Source of the DNA: Liolophura sinensis
Taxonomy: Eukaryota > Mollusca > Polyplacophora > Chitonida > Chitonidae
Direction of reading: 5' to 3'
Assembly (NCBI RefSeq): GCF_032854445.1
Contig: NC_088301.1
Location: forward strand, 54,859,187 to 54,923,186
DNA: 64,000 nt
Both the position numbers and the translations under genes were made by a program. Every line of letters starts with the position of its first letter. Position 1 is the first letter of the stretch. Positions 32,301 to 43,880 of the stretch are shown here, piece by piece. The notes below the pieces were generated by a model that saw only the letters and a list, made by a program, of their open reading frames with translations, made no database searches and was not told where the DNA came from.

Positions 32301-34286
32301 TTTGCACATTGTTCCACAACATTAGGTGCCAGTGTACGCGTGAGCACGGCTTGACGTGGTTGTATGTAACAGTCATGCATGAAGAGGATGACAACGCAGT
32401 TAGGAGATGAGCTCCTTGTGGAGGCAGCAGACGTTGATGGCATCGCTCGATACTAAGTTATTTAGCCTATCTGCTCACTTAACTAATAAACCACTGAATA
32501 CTCCATAAAATGCATTTCTATTATCCGTGCGCATATAACCCGATTACAACAGCAAGATTTTACTAAATTACTGTTACAAAAGACCCTTTGACTCCTTGAG
32601 ACACTTTTTCACCGGCCGAAAAAAATTCCCTTGTCGTGTTGAAGCTAAATAGATTTGTAACTCTCCTTCCTGACGGTTTGTACGGAGGCAGTAAGACAAG
32701 GCGCAGAAGCTATGAGATCCGCTTTCCTACAAATAAATTATTCAAGATTGATTTTACCTAATTGGCGGGCTTTGACTGTTTTATGAAATTATCGACTTAC
32801 AAGCGATGCATCTTAACTACAGGATGGAGCATACGGGAATGATTCTCTTCGATGAAAGATGCGCTTCGAACAGGGCTGTGATAGCTATTTGAGTAAATAA
32901 ACCACAGTATTGAGCAGTATCCCAGCGGCCGATGATTCCCTATAATTGGCCCAACCAGCCTGTAGTTTATCACTCCAACCACCAGACAGTCCACCAGAAC
33001 TGTATGAATTATTATCAAAGGACATTTCATTAGATTACAGAGAAATGTCATCACTGGTCGGCGTGTTAAGTCAGACTTTTATAGGCACTATGCATAATAC
33101 TATGTAGCTTTCATTTCTCCCAAATTTGTCTGCTCCACATCTTTACTTTACAGGAAACACCAGCGAAAGTAGCTATCAACACAACATATGTTGTGATTTC
33201 TTGCTTTGACAACATTTATATTCGCGGGAATTGAAATTTCTGTCTAGGATCATCAAGGTGTGAGATACCGGTACATGTACAGGAGATGGAATTATCTCTA
33301 CGCTGAAAACAAGTTATTTGGTGTTTTTATGTTATGAAATTGTATTTATGTATATATAGAGATGTATCCGCTTCTAGGTGTGACTCTTGAATTCTTTACG
33401 AAGGTAAAGTAAGAATATTTAATTCATTCTAGTCTCGATTCAGCGGCCTACTAAAGGCTAAGAGTAGGTGAAAATTGCACAGAGCACTGATACTGATATG
33501 ATCTGGTAAAAAAGTAAAAAGAAAAAATGTCAGGCCAAACCTCATTTTGTGTAAAATGTCTTATGGGTTGATACTACAAAAAACTTATTTTCACTAGAAT
33601 AGAATAGAAAGTAATCATGAACGATTTCAAAACATAACCAAAATAACGTAAAACTTTGTTGCCTAGAACCTTGTTGTCTTTACTGTATTATACTATTCAC
33701 TGATTGACATACAACAAGGTACATGTAATTGTACAACAACAATCTTGATCGCTATGAACTTTCAGTCTGTCAAATCAAGATGGTACAATGTATGTACAAA
33801 GGATTTCAGTGATACATGTATTGTCTCTAAAGTTAGAGGTTCTCCGTGCCCTAAACGTGAAAAGTATAGTTATTTAGAGTTTCAGAATTTCCAGAATGCC
33901 TCGGTGGTAGACATTGCCAATGTGAAGGACTCAGTCGACGAGAACACACCAGAATGATTATCCTCACAAACAGTCTGAAATTTTAGAAAAAGGTTAACAA
34001 TCTGCTGCGGTACATACACACAATGACCAGGACCCTTAGGCCCAAGATCGTCTTAAATAAAAACATGTCTCATGGCTCATAAAGCACATATTTTTTATTT
34101 ACCATTATTTATTTATTTTATGCACTTCGAAAAAAAAAATTATTTGAAAATAAATGTAATCTATTTCGGATCTCTGTTTATATCATAATATCATAAAACT
34201 TTAAACTAATCTATACCCAGCATCTTCATCCTTTCAACCTATAAAGCAAAACTGTAAGTGTGTTGTATGTATCTTCATAGACCAGA
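29393..34286. other. Intergenic, no gene seen
   Basis: Diverged satellite-edge duplications occur at 29390-29500 (GGAATCTAC-AGTACCA twice). A 16-bp palindrome CACAACATATGTTGTG is at 33180-33195. Open frames are at most 85 codons. One at 33757-33957 from ATG has protein-like composition but no identifiable domain. Confidence 0.5.
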
Positions 34287-35195
34287 TGTTGTGATGATGA
34301 CCAAAAGCATGGTGCCTGAATTATGATGATGACCAAAAACCTGGCACCTGAGTTGTGATGATGACCAAAATCCTGGCACCTGAGTTGTGATGATCACCAA
34401 GAATCTGGCACCTGAGCTGTGATGATCACCAAAAACCTGGCACCTGAGTTGTGATGATCACCAAAAACCTGGCACCTGAGTTGTGATGATCACCAAAAAT
34501 CTGGCACCTAAGCTGTGATGATCACCAAAAACCTGGCACCAGATGTTGTGATGATGACCAAAAGCATGGTGCCTGAATTATGATGATGACCAAAAACCTG
34601 GCACCTGAGTTGTGATGATGACCAAAAACCTGGCACCTGAGTTGTGATGATGATTAAAAACCTGGCACCTGAGTTGTGATGATGACCAAAAACCTGGCAC
34701 CTGAGTTGTGATGATGACCAAAAATCTGGCACCTGAGTTGTGATGATCACCAAAAACCTGGCACCTGAGCTGTGATGATGACCAAAAGCCTGTTGCCTGA
34801 GCTGTGATGATGACCAAAAACCTGGCGCCTCAGTTGTGATGATGACCAAAAACCTGGCACCTGAGTTGTGATGATGACCAAAAATCTGGCACCTGAGTTG
34901 TGATGATGACCAAAAACCTGGCACCCGAGCTGTGATGATGACCAAAAACCTGGCGCCTCAGTTGTGATGATGACCAAAAACCTGGCACCTGAGTTGTGAT
35001 GATGACCAAAAATCTGGCACCTGATCTGTGATGATGACCAAAAACCTGGCACCTGAGGTGTGATGATGACCAAGAATCTGGCGCCTGAGTTGTGATGATG
35101 ACCAAAAACCTGACGCCTGGGCTGTGATGATGGCCAAAAACCTGGCGCCTGAGTTGTGATGATGACCAAAAGCCTGGCACCTGAGTTGTGATGAT
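34287..35195. repeat. Second 32-bp minisatellite, about 28 copies
   Basis: Unit of type CAAAAACCTGGCACC-TGAGTTGTGATGATGAC, unrelated in sequence to the array at 26.4 kb. Two subtypes differ as GATGATGACC and GATGATCACC. A distinctive junction (AGATGTTGTGATGATGACCA) occurs at 34284 and again at 34541, an 8-unit internal duplication. Because 32 is not a multiple of 3 and the minus-strand unit has no stops, all three minus frames are open for hundreds of bases; this is a repeat artefact. Confidence 0.95.
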
Positions 35196-35571
35196 ATTGG
35201 TGTGTCTCGATAAAACAGCAGGTCATTTGACAAAAGTAGCAGGACATTTAAGATTTTGCCTGGTGCCAATGTTCATATTAATTCTGGAAGTGTAGCATAG
35301 CCAATGACATCAAAGTTTGATGAAACGCATCTGTTACTTCTGATCTTACTCAAAGGAATACTTGTACCGGTTACAACAAAAGCACAACAGCTTACACGGA
35401 GTTCACTTGTTCATTTTTGAACAACGACTCATTTAGTCATTTAGTCTAACAATCAATAATTGTTGTTTCCTTTGTGTTTAGCTGACTGTCAATGCTTCGG
35501 TAGCTCGATGAGTTGTGACATTGGTGTAATGGATTTAGGGCTATAACAATATATATAATAATGTTATGTCG
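35196..35571. other. Intergenic, no gene seen
   Basis: No gene or repeat recognised between the two arrays. Confidence 0.5.
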
Positions 35572-35615
35572 TTGCTGTTCTTGTTTTACTCTCTGTGCTG
35601 TACGTCTTAATTAGT
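35572..35615. repeat. Short dispersed repeat, copy B
   Basis: Matches 13036-13080, with TTACTCTCTGTGCTGTACGTC as the best-conserved stretch. It lies immediately before the 54-bp array. Confidence 0.6.
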
Positions 35616-35622
35616 TACATTA

Positions 35623-35925
35623 TATCATTCCGATTTGGATAGCATGCAGCTATGTCGTATTTGTGTTATGTGAGTACCTACAGTTGTGTCATATTTGTGT
35701 TGTGTGAGAACATCATTCCAGTTGGGATAGCATATAGTTATGTCATATTTGTGTTACGTATGAACATCACTTCGATTTGGATAGCATACAGATATGTCAT
35801 ATTTGTGTTGTGTGAGAACATCATTCCGATTTGGATGGCATACAGATGTGTTATATTGGTGTAGCTTGAGAACATCATTGCAATTTGGATAGCATACACA
35901 TGTCATATTTGTGTAAAGTGAGAAT
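35623..35925. repeat. 54-bp minisatellite, 5-6 copies
   Basis: Unit of type TCATATTTGTGTTGTGTGAG-AACATCATTCCGATTTGGAT-AGCATACAGATATG. The period of 54 is divisible by 3, which keeps a 70-codon frame open at 35652-35864; I do not regard it as coding. Confidence 0.88.
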
Positions 35926-38164
35926 AAAATCAGTGTTATACTACGCTGATGCAGCTATGCAGCTAACCATGATAACACCTGGGTTTTGAATAGATAAGTA
36001 GTGATCCCCATTTCATAATGAAGGATTTTCCACCTTTAACAGTCATTTTAATAATGTGCTAACAGCTGTTGAAATGCTAATGTATATCCTTGTAGAAAAA
36101 GGAATATTTACCGTGTTTTAATTTAAATGTCAGAGAACAAGCACCTGTTTCCACAACGTAATTTTTTTCGGAAAACACTATGGGCGCTGCAGCAACATGA
36201 TCAATGTTACAGTTTGTTCACACAGATGTAAATGATGTCCGCTGTTTATTCTCATCTTTATCAATATTGACAGAATCGATCAGTTCAGCCTGGTATTTAA
36301 GCCTTCCCGCTAAACCGGCGGGTTTAATAGTGTAGGATTATTCTATCAAGGTCGCTGTGTTGGTCCGAGGCAATCCTTACTCTGTCCAAGTCTCGGCCAA
36401 GTATCTCACCAGTCCAGAATAATGTAATTACAATTAAAAGGTCACCCTTCGCTGCTGAATCCAATGGCCCGCAGGAGGGGAAATAAATACCGCCTTGTCA
36501 AATTGAATAGATAGGTTGTCAGGTTGATATCTGTGTTGTTGGCAAAATGCGCAGCATCGCTGGGTTTCCTGTGGGTTGTGTTTCATACCCTTCCCGCACA
36601 GTCCGATGTCTTTCCAGCGCTGAGGGATTCGCTTGCCGATATTCCCGATGTAATGCCTGGGAGTGCTAGACGTTATTATAGATGTGCCGTGAGAGCTTCA
36701 TTTCGCCTTGTGCTGGGGCTAGTGACCACAGCACGCAGAAAGAAACCCGATATACAGATCGCTAAATGTGGACAGGAGAGTTCTAATTGCCACACAAGGG
36801 TGACAACTGCGGACGTTTCTGGTACTTTACCACCTCCACTAAATAGGAATCTGAAAATGATGGGTGGTATTTTAATGATGGACCAACGTATGCAGTTACA
36901 GTCCTGAGCATGGGCATTCGATAGACCGTATATACAAGTGCTTCCTGATCGATGAGCCTTTCAAGCTAAATTAGATTTTGTTACGCATGCAGTAGATATT
37001 AACTCTCTGAATCAGACTCTAATAAGTTATATACTCCAGGCTTGTGACGCATAAAGAAATCCTCTTTACTTGTTGACCAGATATGTTTTTGCAGAGTCTA
37101 AAAGAGTAAATACAGTAAGCCACAAACATAATAAGATAAAACTCCAGGGAACATACTACGTAAACTATATTGTTTATCTCGACCACTGATGAAGTCACCA
37201 TAGCTAAATGGGAAAGTTTTAGTGTAGATGTATTGTAATTAACATTATACAAACTTTAAAGAATATGCTTTGTGTGGATTTTACCCAGCAGATACGTTGG
37301 TATTTTTTTTCTCTTTTTTTTTTCTTTTTTTTTCTGTTTTCTTGTCAGTGATATATTAGATGCGCGAGAACCAGTTTGAAAAACGTCATTCCAAGATGAC
37401 AACATACGTCCCCCCCCAATATATAGTGACGTCTTGTTGAATACCGTAAGCAATAAATCGCCGTTTGAGAGCTATGTCCGGTATGGTTGTTTTACTCGAC
37501 CACATGCATTAACACCAATCACATGTTGGGTATCTGGAGCACTGTGAAACAAGAGGTAATTGTGTCCAATATGACTTTACATCCACTTGTCAAGTAGCAT
37601 CTTTGTTGTGCGCGTAGAATCATTCACAACATGGCATCAGGGCAAGCCTAATAGCAGCAATCTGACCCATCCCCTTGTCCTCCGGCACGTCACAAATGTG
37701 CTCAAATTGTCCAGTTCCGCCATTACCGACAAAACTATTTCTAACAACCGAAAGCCGACTGAGCGAAAATACCTAAAATTTCAATCCCCACGCGAAGCTT
37801 TCTGAGAAATAGAGTGGATATTATAGGCACAGGGGGATATGGCGACGTCACGGACCCCTTCCCTCCGGCAGTTTAACACAGTCTGCTTCCTTCGGGGACA
37901 GACATTCCGAGCAGAGGCCTGAAAAAATAAACGGCACAAACAGACACAATCTTTCCTAAAATTTAACTCACAAATGTTTTCATGTGCATCCTCATTTCCT
38001 GAATTAGATGGCATGTCAGTAAATTCCCATGAACAGAAATCGCCCATTATAGTGATTGACGCTATTTATTTTACTATACCATAAAGTATACATGGGGTCT
38101 TTAAAATATCGAGGACAACAGTGTGTCCTACTGACCCAATGATAATATCATACACACTTAATCC
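35926..38164. other. Intergenic, no convincing gene
   Basis: An open frame of 127 codons (36524-36907, plus) has no ATG until residue 44 and no recognisable domain; one or two such frames are expected by chance. A hairpin of TAAACC and GGTTTA lies near 36312. T-rich tracts lie at 37300-37335. Confidence 0.45.
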
Positions 38165-38260
38165 CGCTGTGGGTTAGGCGGTCTCTGCCCAGTTCTCTCC
38201 CGCCATAATTCTGGCAACCGTTGTATGAGTGAAATATTCTTAAAACACCGTTTTATACAA
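38165..38260 (+). mobile_element. SINE fragment (mollusc-type 3' module)
   Basis: Contains GCCATAATTCTGGCAACCG, GTATGAGTGAAATATTCTTA and ACACCGTTTTA in the same order as the 58326 copy, preceded by the CTGTGGGTTAGGCGG...TCTGCCCAG region corresponding to its GC-rich head-side segment. Confidence 0.7.
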
Positions 38261-38276
38261 TAATTCCTCTGTGTAC

Positions 38277-38495
38277 AACTTTGAGGGTACCGGAACGGTT
38301 CTCAGTGGTAAGGTACGGGACTCCCAACCGAGGTCCGGGTTCAGTGCAGTTCATGGTGTAGTGATTCGCTGGTTCCCATCATGCAGGGCACTTTGCGGCC
38401 CTCATGTGGCAGTTTACACATTTAAACAATGGGATCACTTGTCTTCTACCCTCATTGTATAAGTCAAACAATGCCGTTAAACATGAATGAATGTA
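38277..38495 (+). mobile_element. tRNA-Gly-like SINE with (AATG)n tail
   Basis: An A-box-like GGTTCTCAGTGGTAAGG (38297-38313) and a B-box-like GGTCCGGGTTCAGTGC (38332-38347) sit about 30-35 bp apart and resemble a tRNA-Gly body. The element ends with CCGTTAAACATGAATGAATG. It follows directly after another SINE fragment. Confidence 0.6.
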
Positions 38496-39764
38496 ATACA
38501 TACAGCTTTGAAGGCTTAGTTTCCATATGTGGCACTATTTTCTCTCTTTTCTCTTCTGTTGAGCACAATGCATGGCGAGTTACCAGGAAGTCTGTCTAGT
38601 CCATTTCCACATTCGAAAAAAAAAACACACACACACTCAGATTTATCACCCCGAAACGACTGTGGCACTGGTGTCATTTATCTGTCCTCATGCAATGAAC
38701 AAAGAGCCTTCTCTTGGGAAAGAAAACGTGCGAATCCAGTAGTTCTACCGCGGTCATAATTTATTGAGTTATTGGGGATCAATCTGCGTCTACTCTAGAA
38801 AGTTGGTTAGTTTGTAACTTTCAGTGGACAGCGGAGGAGAGAAAAGAATAACTACATGTGGCTCACGCAGATGTTTAAATCGACAGAGGAAGAAATGATT
38901 TTTGAGTTCTAATCCCTACAGACGCAAACTGATTCTGACATATCTGGAGTAATGCCCTACTGCACTTTAATCTGACAGATTTTCTCCATGTATTATTAGG
39001 TGGGCACGTTGATATTTAGCCCTCTGTAGGCTTTCACTTCCCTGTCGTATTCCCTAAGTTCAAATCCGGATACCTCGATCTCTTCTTCTCGCTGCAAGTT
39101 TTGTTGCTGTCATTAAATGAAACTCACGGACTCAAACACACGTCTGCAAGTTTCTGAGACCCATTGCAAAGCGCTATACACTGAACATTTTTTGATTTTG
39201 TCTATTCAGCAACCTTGTCGAAGGCGCAACGTATACACTGGAATTAACGAATAGGAAAGAACAATGACATCAGCGTGTTAACACTGTCGCTGGAATTGTT
39301 GTCCTTTCTATCTTGTATCAATAAAATATCGACACGGTATCGATAGAAAGTTCGTACGCTCTATTGGTTGATGCTTCCTCTTCCGATGAGAAACCTCTAA
39401 ATTACTTATCATAAGACTGAAAGACACGTATCAGAGCAATGCTCCTTTTGTTGTCAGAGCCGTAACCTAATCTTACAAAAATTCTCACTAAAAACGGACG
39501 TTGGATGAATGAAAGAAACTCGTGTGGGGGCATTGCTCTGAAACATTCCCCTGCCGTACCCACATATTTCCAGGGTCAGTGCAAGAGATGAATTCGACTT
39601 AGTGTGAAACTCTTCCATCTTGCAGTTTTCTTAGACCGCTAGTTTGGCGCTTTTATGGCCTTTCCGTGTTTGAATAATTTCATCGTATAACGATATGGTC
39701 TTCACACGACATTCGGGTATCTGGCGTTCTCAGCACGCCGACCAGCTCCCTGGGAGACGAGCAC
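38496..39764. other. Intergenic, no gene seen
   Basis: Contains a 12-bp inverted repeat with an 87-bp spacer (39431-39442 TCAGAGCAATGC and 39530-39541) and an inverted pair CTTTCTATC/GATAGAAAG (39304-39312 and 39342-39350). No coding frame recognised. Confidence 0.5.
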
Positions 39765-39772
39765 TATAAAAG
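39765..39772 (+). promoter_or_regulatory. Consensus TATA box (TATAAAAG)
   Basis: A full consensus match flanked by GC-richer sequence (GAGCAC and GCCATGCGG). It predicts transcription start near 39795. The next AATAAA signals lie only about 165 bp beyond that point. Confidence 0.4.
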
Positions 39773-39794
39773 GCCATGCGGTTGATCCCGAGTG

Positions 39795-39990
39795 TCTGTC
39801 TGGACGAGGGAACTCACGTCCCATTTAATGATTATTATTGTCTCAGAAAATTCCTTTAATTCACACTCTGTTGTACTGTTACTACCTGGTCATGGGCTGA
39901 GTACTGTGTCTTCACATCCAAGTCTCGACACTGTAAACCTTTGCTGCCTTCAGCCAATAAATAAAATGATTGTTATTTTACTTTTTTCTC
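39795..39990 (+). other. Putative mini transcription unit or LTR relic
   Basis: Between the TATA box and a double AATAAA (39956-39965), followed by a T-rich stretch, there is room for a transcript of only about 180 nt. A frame from ATG 39828 runs 60 codons to 40010 and so passes the polyadenylation signals, which argues against a protein. The TATA-short body-AATAAA order is what an LTR (U3-R-U5) would show, but no terminal TG/CA ends, target duplication or primer-binding site was found. Confidence 0.3.
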
Positions 39991-40010
39991 TTGTTCACAT
40001 AGTCATTTAA

Positions 40011-40689
40011 CCTTAATCAGTTTGATGTCACGCATCATAAACCAGGTGTGTAGACCCTGGAACTATAGATAATATGGTTTACATGTTTAAATTGCGAACT
40101 GGGCGTAATGGCAGAAACGGTGGTGAAAGAAAAACAATTATCAAGAAATAAGGTAACCACAGAGAGCTAAAGCAGTATATCCTTTTATTGAAGAAATCGC
40201 ATGACAACTTTTAGAGAAGATAAAGTGCTAAAAAAAGAATTGGCTGCAAGATTTATGTGTGCTACAACGTTTCCGGGTATGTGTTTATTGATTGTATTTG
40301 AATGGTCAGTGAGATGTGTATGTAATGCATTCAACGCATCCTGGTTCTACATTAGTAGCCCTCTTCTCTAACCTTGTGGTATGTTTTTGTTAAAACGCAA
40401 ATTCTTGATCCTGAAAAAAGTTGATTCAGTAAGAACAGCTTTACGGTAAAATTTCCTACCAGAATGCATCGCAATGAGTTCGTCTCTAAACGGAAACGAG
40501 AGATCGGCTCTTCCGCTATTGTATGCAACAATGTGTATTACAGTACGTATATGGGGAGTTATATTCATAGGCTTCTCTGTATTTATGTACTTTGGATAAC
40601 ATGTACATATGTGTTATCTCTTTTACATACAGTTGGGTTTCATGTGCTTGGAGTCTGCGTTTGCATGTAATGCAGTTGAATAATTATTT
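40011..40689. other. Intergenic, no gene seen
   Basis: Frames of 66-68 codons on both strands around 40368-40670 have no recognisable features. Confidence 0.5.
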
Positions 40690-40778
40690 GTATTTTTTTA
40701 TATTTATTTATTTGTTTGATTGGTGTTTACGCCATAATATTTCACTTATGCGACGGCGGCCAGAATCATAGTGGGGGG
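40690..40778 (-). mobile_element. SINE fragment, minus strand
   Basis: Read on the minus strand it gives CTATGATTCTGGCCGCCGTC, GCATAAGTGAAATATTATGG, CGTAAACACCAATCAAAC and an AAATAAATAAATA tail. It therefore matches the 58326 element with a short internal deletion after AAATATT. Confidence 0.72.
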
Positions 40779-42480
40779 GATTGTTCTTTTACAAATGGAT
40801 TTCACTTTGGGTATAAATTGGTTTAAGATATAATCTGACGTGAATTCTGTGACATAACTATTCAGTAGTTGCGGATATCTGGCTACAACTCTTCATTGCC
40901 GTCTTTTTTGGCAAGGGGTGTAATAACCGCTCTTTCCAAAGTCGAGACCATCTGTTTGCTCACACATGTTTGAAAAGTGGACTCCCGGATTGTTTATGCT
41001 GCGTTCCAATATAGACTTGCTTGATAACCTCTCCCGCCGTATCTTTCAGAGCCCGTGGGAGAGTCGTTTATTTGCTCTGATCTCACTCAGAGTTCTTTAA
41101 TGGAGACTGTCCTGGTTTTGCGCTCGTTATTGGAAGTACCAGAGGAAAGCGATACTTGAGAAAATGACATGGTGAGGGAAACATCACAGTAAACTGGAGA
41201 GTGTAGATTATAAAATTGGTTAGACGAGGAGAATTCCGGCTCTTCGGGCAATGTTCTATTCAGTTGACATTCCAAGACAACTCAGAGCATTACTGCCACA
41301 TGCTTTTGTTATTTGCTGCTATTCATCTAGTCATACGTGAGGAATATACATTTGTACTGTTTGCTCAGTCAAGTCCCCGATTTCCGCTCCTACGGGAGTC
41401 AACAGATCACGTGATCAAGTCGAACAAAGTTTTAAATGGAATCGATGCCATTTCCAAAGATTCTTTCGCAGACTGTTGGTGGGCCCACTGGACCCCACCA
41501 GACCGAAGATGCCAGTTTGGCGGCTCTGTGATCTTTGATATGCTTAACGTTGCGAAATTGGCGCCAGTATGAAGCATTTCTAACTAAACGCCAACGCCTG
41601 CTGTCGTGTTTCTGAGGCAAAAATTGCAGCTTTACTGCATTTAGCGGTCATTAAGAAGGAAGTGACGCGTTCTGGTAATACAGGAACACCGATGTTATTC
41701 AGCTTTAATGTCAATTTATTGGCAAAACTTGGTTAAGTCAGGTAACAAACATTTCACTTTACGTCAAAAACATTTAAAGCACAGCACAGGGAAATAAACC
41801 ATATGCATATGAAATAAGATATAACGAATGGCTTCTTGTTTCTTTTTGAGATACCTTACAAACGGAAAGAAATCTACGCTGTATCGGTGAGATACCGGAA
41901 GTCGTCGGAAAGGTGCTCTAAATAAAAGACTTAACTAAGGCTATTCACAACGGTTGTTAAATGTTGATCCAAAATGAGTATAACCCTTCCATTCAGAGAC
42001 CAGGCTATATTAAGCCAAAACTTACGAAAACATTGAAATACAAAACATTTGGTATGCACACTAGCTAAGGGACACCATTTTATTTGTTTGATTGTTTCCT
42101 GGGTGGAGCAAGCCGGGGTACTTAAAGTAGAGCACAGGCAAGTGGCCAGCAAACTATCAAGCAAGTTTGAGGTTATCTTCCAGGCTTTCATCTAGGAAAA
42201 CTATTGTTCTCGCTCGGATTATTTTTCTTCTTCTCTGACAACTGTTTTTTTTTTATTTTTTGTTCTTTTAGCAAATCGCTTGAGCTACCTGCTGGAGTAT
42301 AAAACTTTACCCACCTGTGACCCAGTTATCGGCCATATTGGAGAAGAATGGAAATCTAAAAAAAAAAATCTTCCCCAGAAGTGGTGATCCGAGTGCATTG
42401 AAAATTGATGTGCTACAAGGCCACTGGGAGTATAAGGATTGAAAAGTTTATGCACATCGGCCGAGAAATTTGGAAGCTCG
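40779..42480. other. Intergenic, no convincing gene
   Basis: A 118-codon plus-strand frame (41216-41572) overlaps a minus-strand one. Neither has a recognisable domain, and both are within chance length. Confidence 0.45.
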
Positions 42481-43880
42481 CTATTAGTCGTTCAAGTCAC
42501 GTGACGACCCATGCCTGAAATTAAAGAAATAAAAACAAGACAGCAGTTAGACATAGTTTGACCTTCTGGAGACAACCGTAGTTTTAGTTTTTACTACGAT
42601 GTATAATTTTTCTTTAAATTGCAATTAGAGCTCATTTCTGTGCCATTTTTCGAATGCGACGTGACCGGACACCGTAGTCGCTGTGAAGCTGAAAATTGGT
42701 CAGTAGATAGATCAACTACTGGTCTTCATTTTTGACTGTACGGCCGCAGGGATACGAGTGATAGTTTTCTCGCAAATTACGTTTAAAACTTGTTATTATT
42801 TTTCACAGTCAACTTGTAAAATTGAAACATCCCGAAAACTGTTAAAGGTAGAAAGAAACCAACTTTGCGGGTTTAATAATAAACATTTGAAGCAGATTTT
42901 GACGTTTCGTGCTGTTTAGCCAGCCTTGTGATCAAAGAGCCATTTTGAATTTTATTTGACACGCTTAAAAAAACGTCTTCTCCAAAACAGCTCATGACCT
43001 CTAAAGGAAATTTCAGTTGTAATTTTTAGGTGGATCGCTGTACCTATATTGAAAGTGAATTCTAAAAACTGCTAAAAATGACAAAAAAGTCCTGGCTGCG
43101 TGGGGATCAAATCCAGTCTACTCCTTACCATTCCCTGTTCTTTTTTTGGCACGTAATATTTAGCAGTTTCAGGTTCAAATCCAGCTCACTTTGGATGTGC
43201 ACTTTGGAGATTTTGTCTCCAAAATATTTCATTTTCAGCGTGACCTACATTTTCCGTCATATTGCCATGATGAAAGGCGTTTACATGTCTTTTTGTCGAA
43301 GAATTCATGCGATTGAGCTGAAATCTGTTATGCAGATAGAACACAATGACGGAAGTGAAGCATACAAAATCATTTTATGTCTTGAAAACAGTGAAAATGC
43401 ACTGATTACCTACCTAATTTGTCACGTGACCAAAATTCTCTTACGTTAAATATTTTAAGTACGCTACCTGATGTAGTTTGATGATTCTTTTCTCTAATGC
43501 ACAGTTTTTTGCGAATGGTGATTAAAACCGGAGAAGGTGCGATTTTCCCCATATTTGGAGGTCACGTGACGGAAAACCGCTATAGCGGTAAAGCTGTATA
43601 TATAATGTGTGTGTACCGAAAATCGTTGAGGTGTCCTATTAAATGCAGTGCTTAAAAGATAAACTAAATGCCGATTTACTATATTTGGCACAGTTGGAGT
43701 CCACATTTCTCCTATTTCTCCTATGTATAGTTTTTCTGTAAACTGCAATTTCAGTTTGTTATTTTTGTAATTTTTCGAATGTCACGTGACCGGAAACCGT
43801 GCGCACTGGGTTACTGAAAATTGGTTTATAGATAGATACTGCTACTGCTTTTCAGTTTTGTCATGGAAGGGTATTAACTT
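42481..43880. repeat. Degenerate repeat cluster with GTCACGTGAC palindromes
   Basis: Exact GTCACGTGAC occurs at 42496, 43421, 43561 and 43781, with a decayed version near 42657. The block at 42600-42760 (TTTTTCGAATG, CGTGACCGGACACCG, GCTGAAAATTGGTCAGTAGA) matches 43735-43880 (TTTTTCGAATG, CGTGACCGGAAACCG, ACTGAAAATTGGTTTATAGA), and the copy at 43561 shares the GACGGAAAACCG part. The spacing is irregular, so this is a decayed family rather than a clean tandem array. A 123-codon frame (43078-43449) inside it has no known domain. Confidence 0.65.

Noticed and set aside
34508-35247. Minus-strand open frames of 79 to 166 codons
   Set aside because: They lie in the 32-bp minisatellite. A stop-free unit whose length is not a multiple of 3 opens all three frames at once, and the repeated peptide is the same in each frame. 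No sign of selection or of a proper start.
36524-36907. 127-codon plus-strand frame with a hydrophobic beginning resembling a signal peptide
   Set aside because: It begins at TTG, with the first in-frame ATG only at residue 44. No domain is recognised, and about two open runs of this length are expected by chance in 64 kb of this composition.
39828-40010. 60-codon frame from ATG after the TATA box
   Set aside because: It runs past the AATAAA pair at 39956-39965, so it could not be complete in a transcript ending there. No recognisable features.
41216-41572. 118-codon plus-strand frame
   Set aside because: No recognisable domain, an overlapping minus-strand frame, and chance-level length.
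43078-43449. 123-codon plus-strand frame
   Set aside because: Lies inside the degenerate GTCACGTGAC repeat region and is rich in Phe, Ser and Ile, as AT-rich noise is. No domain seen.
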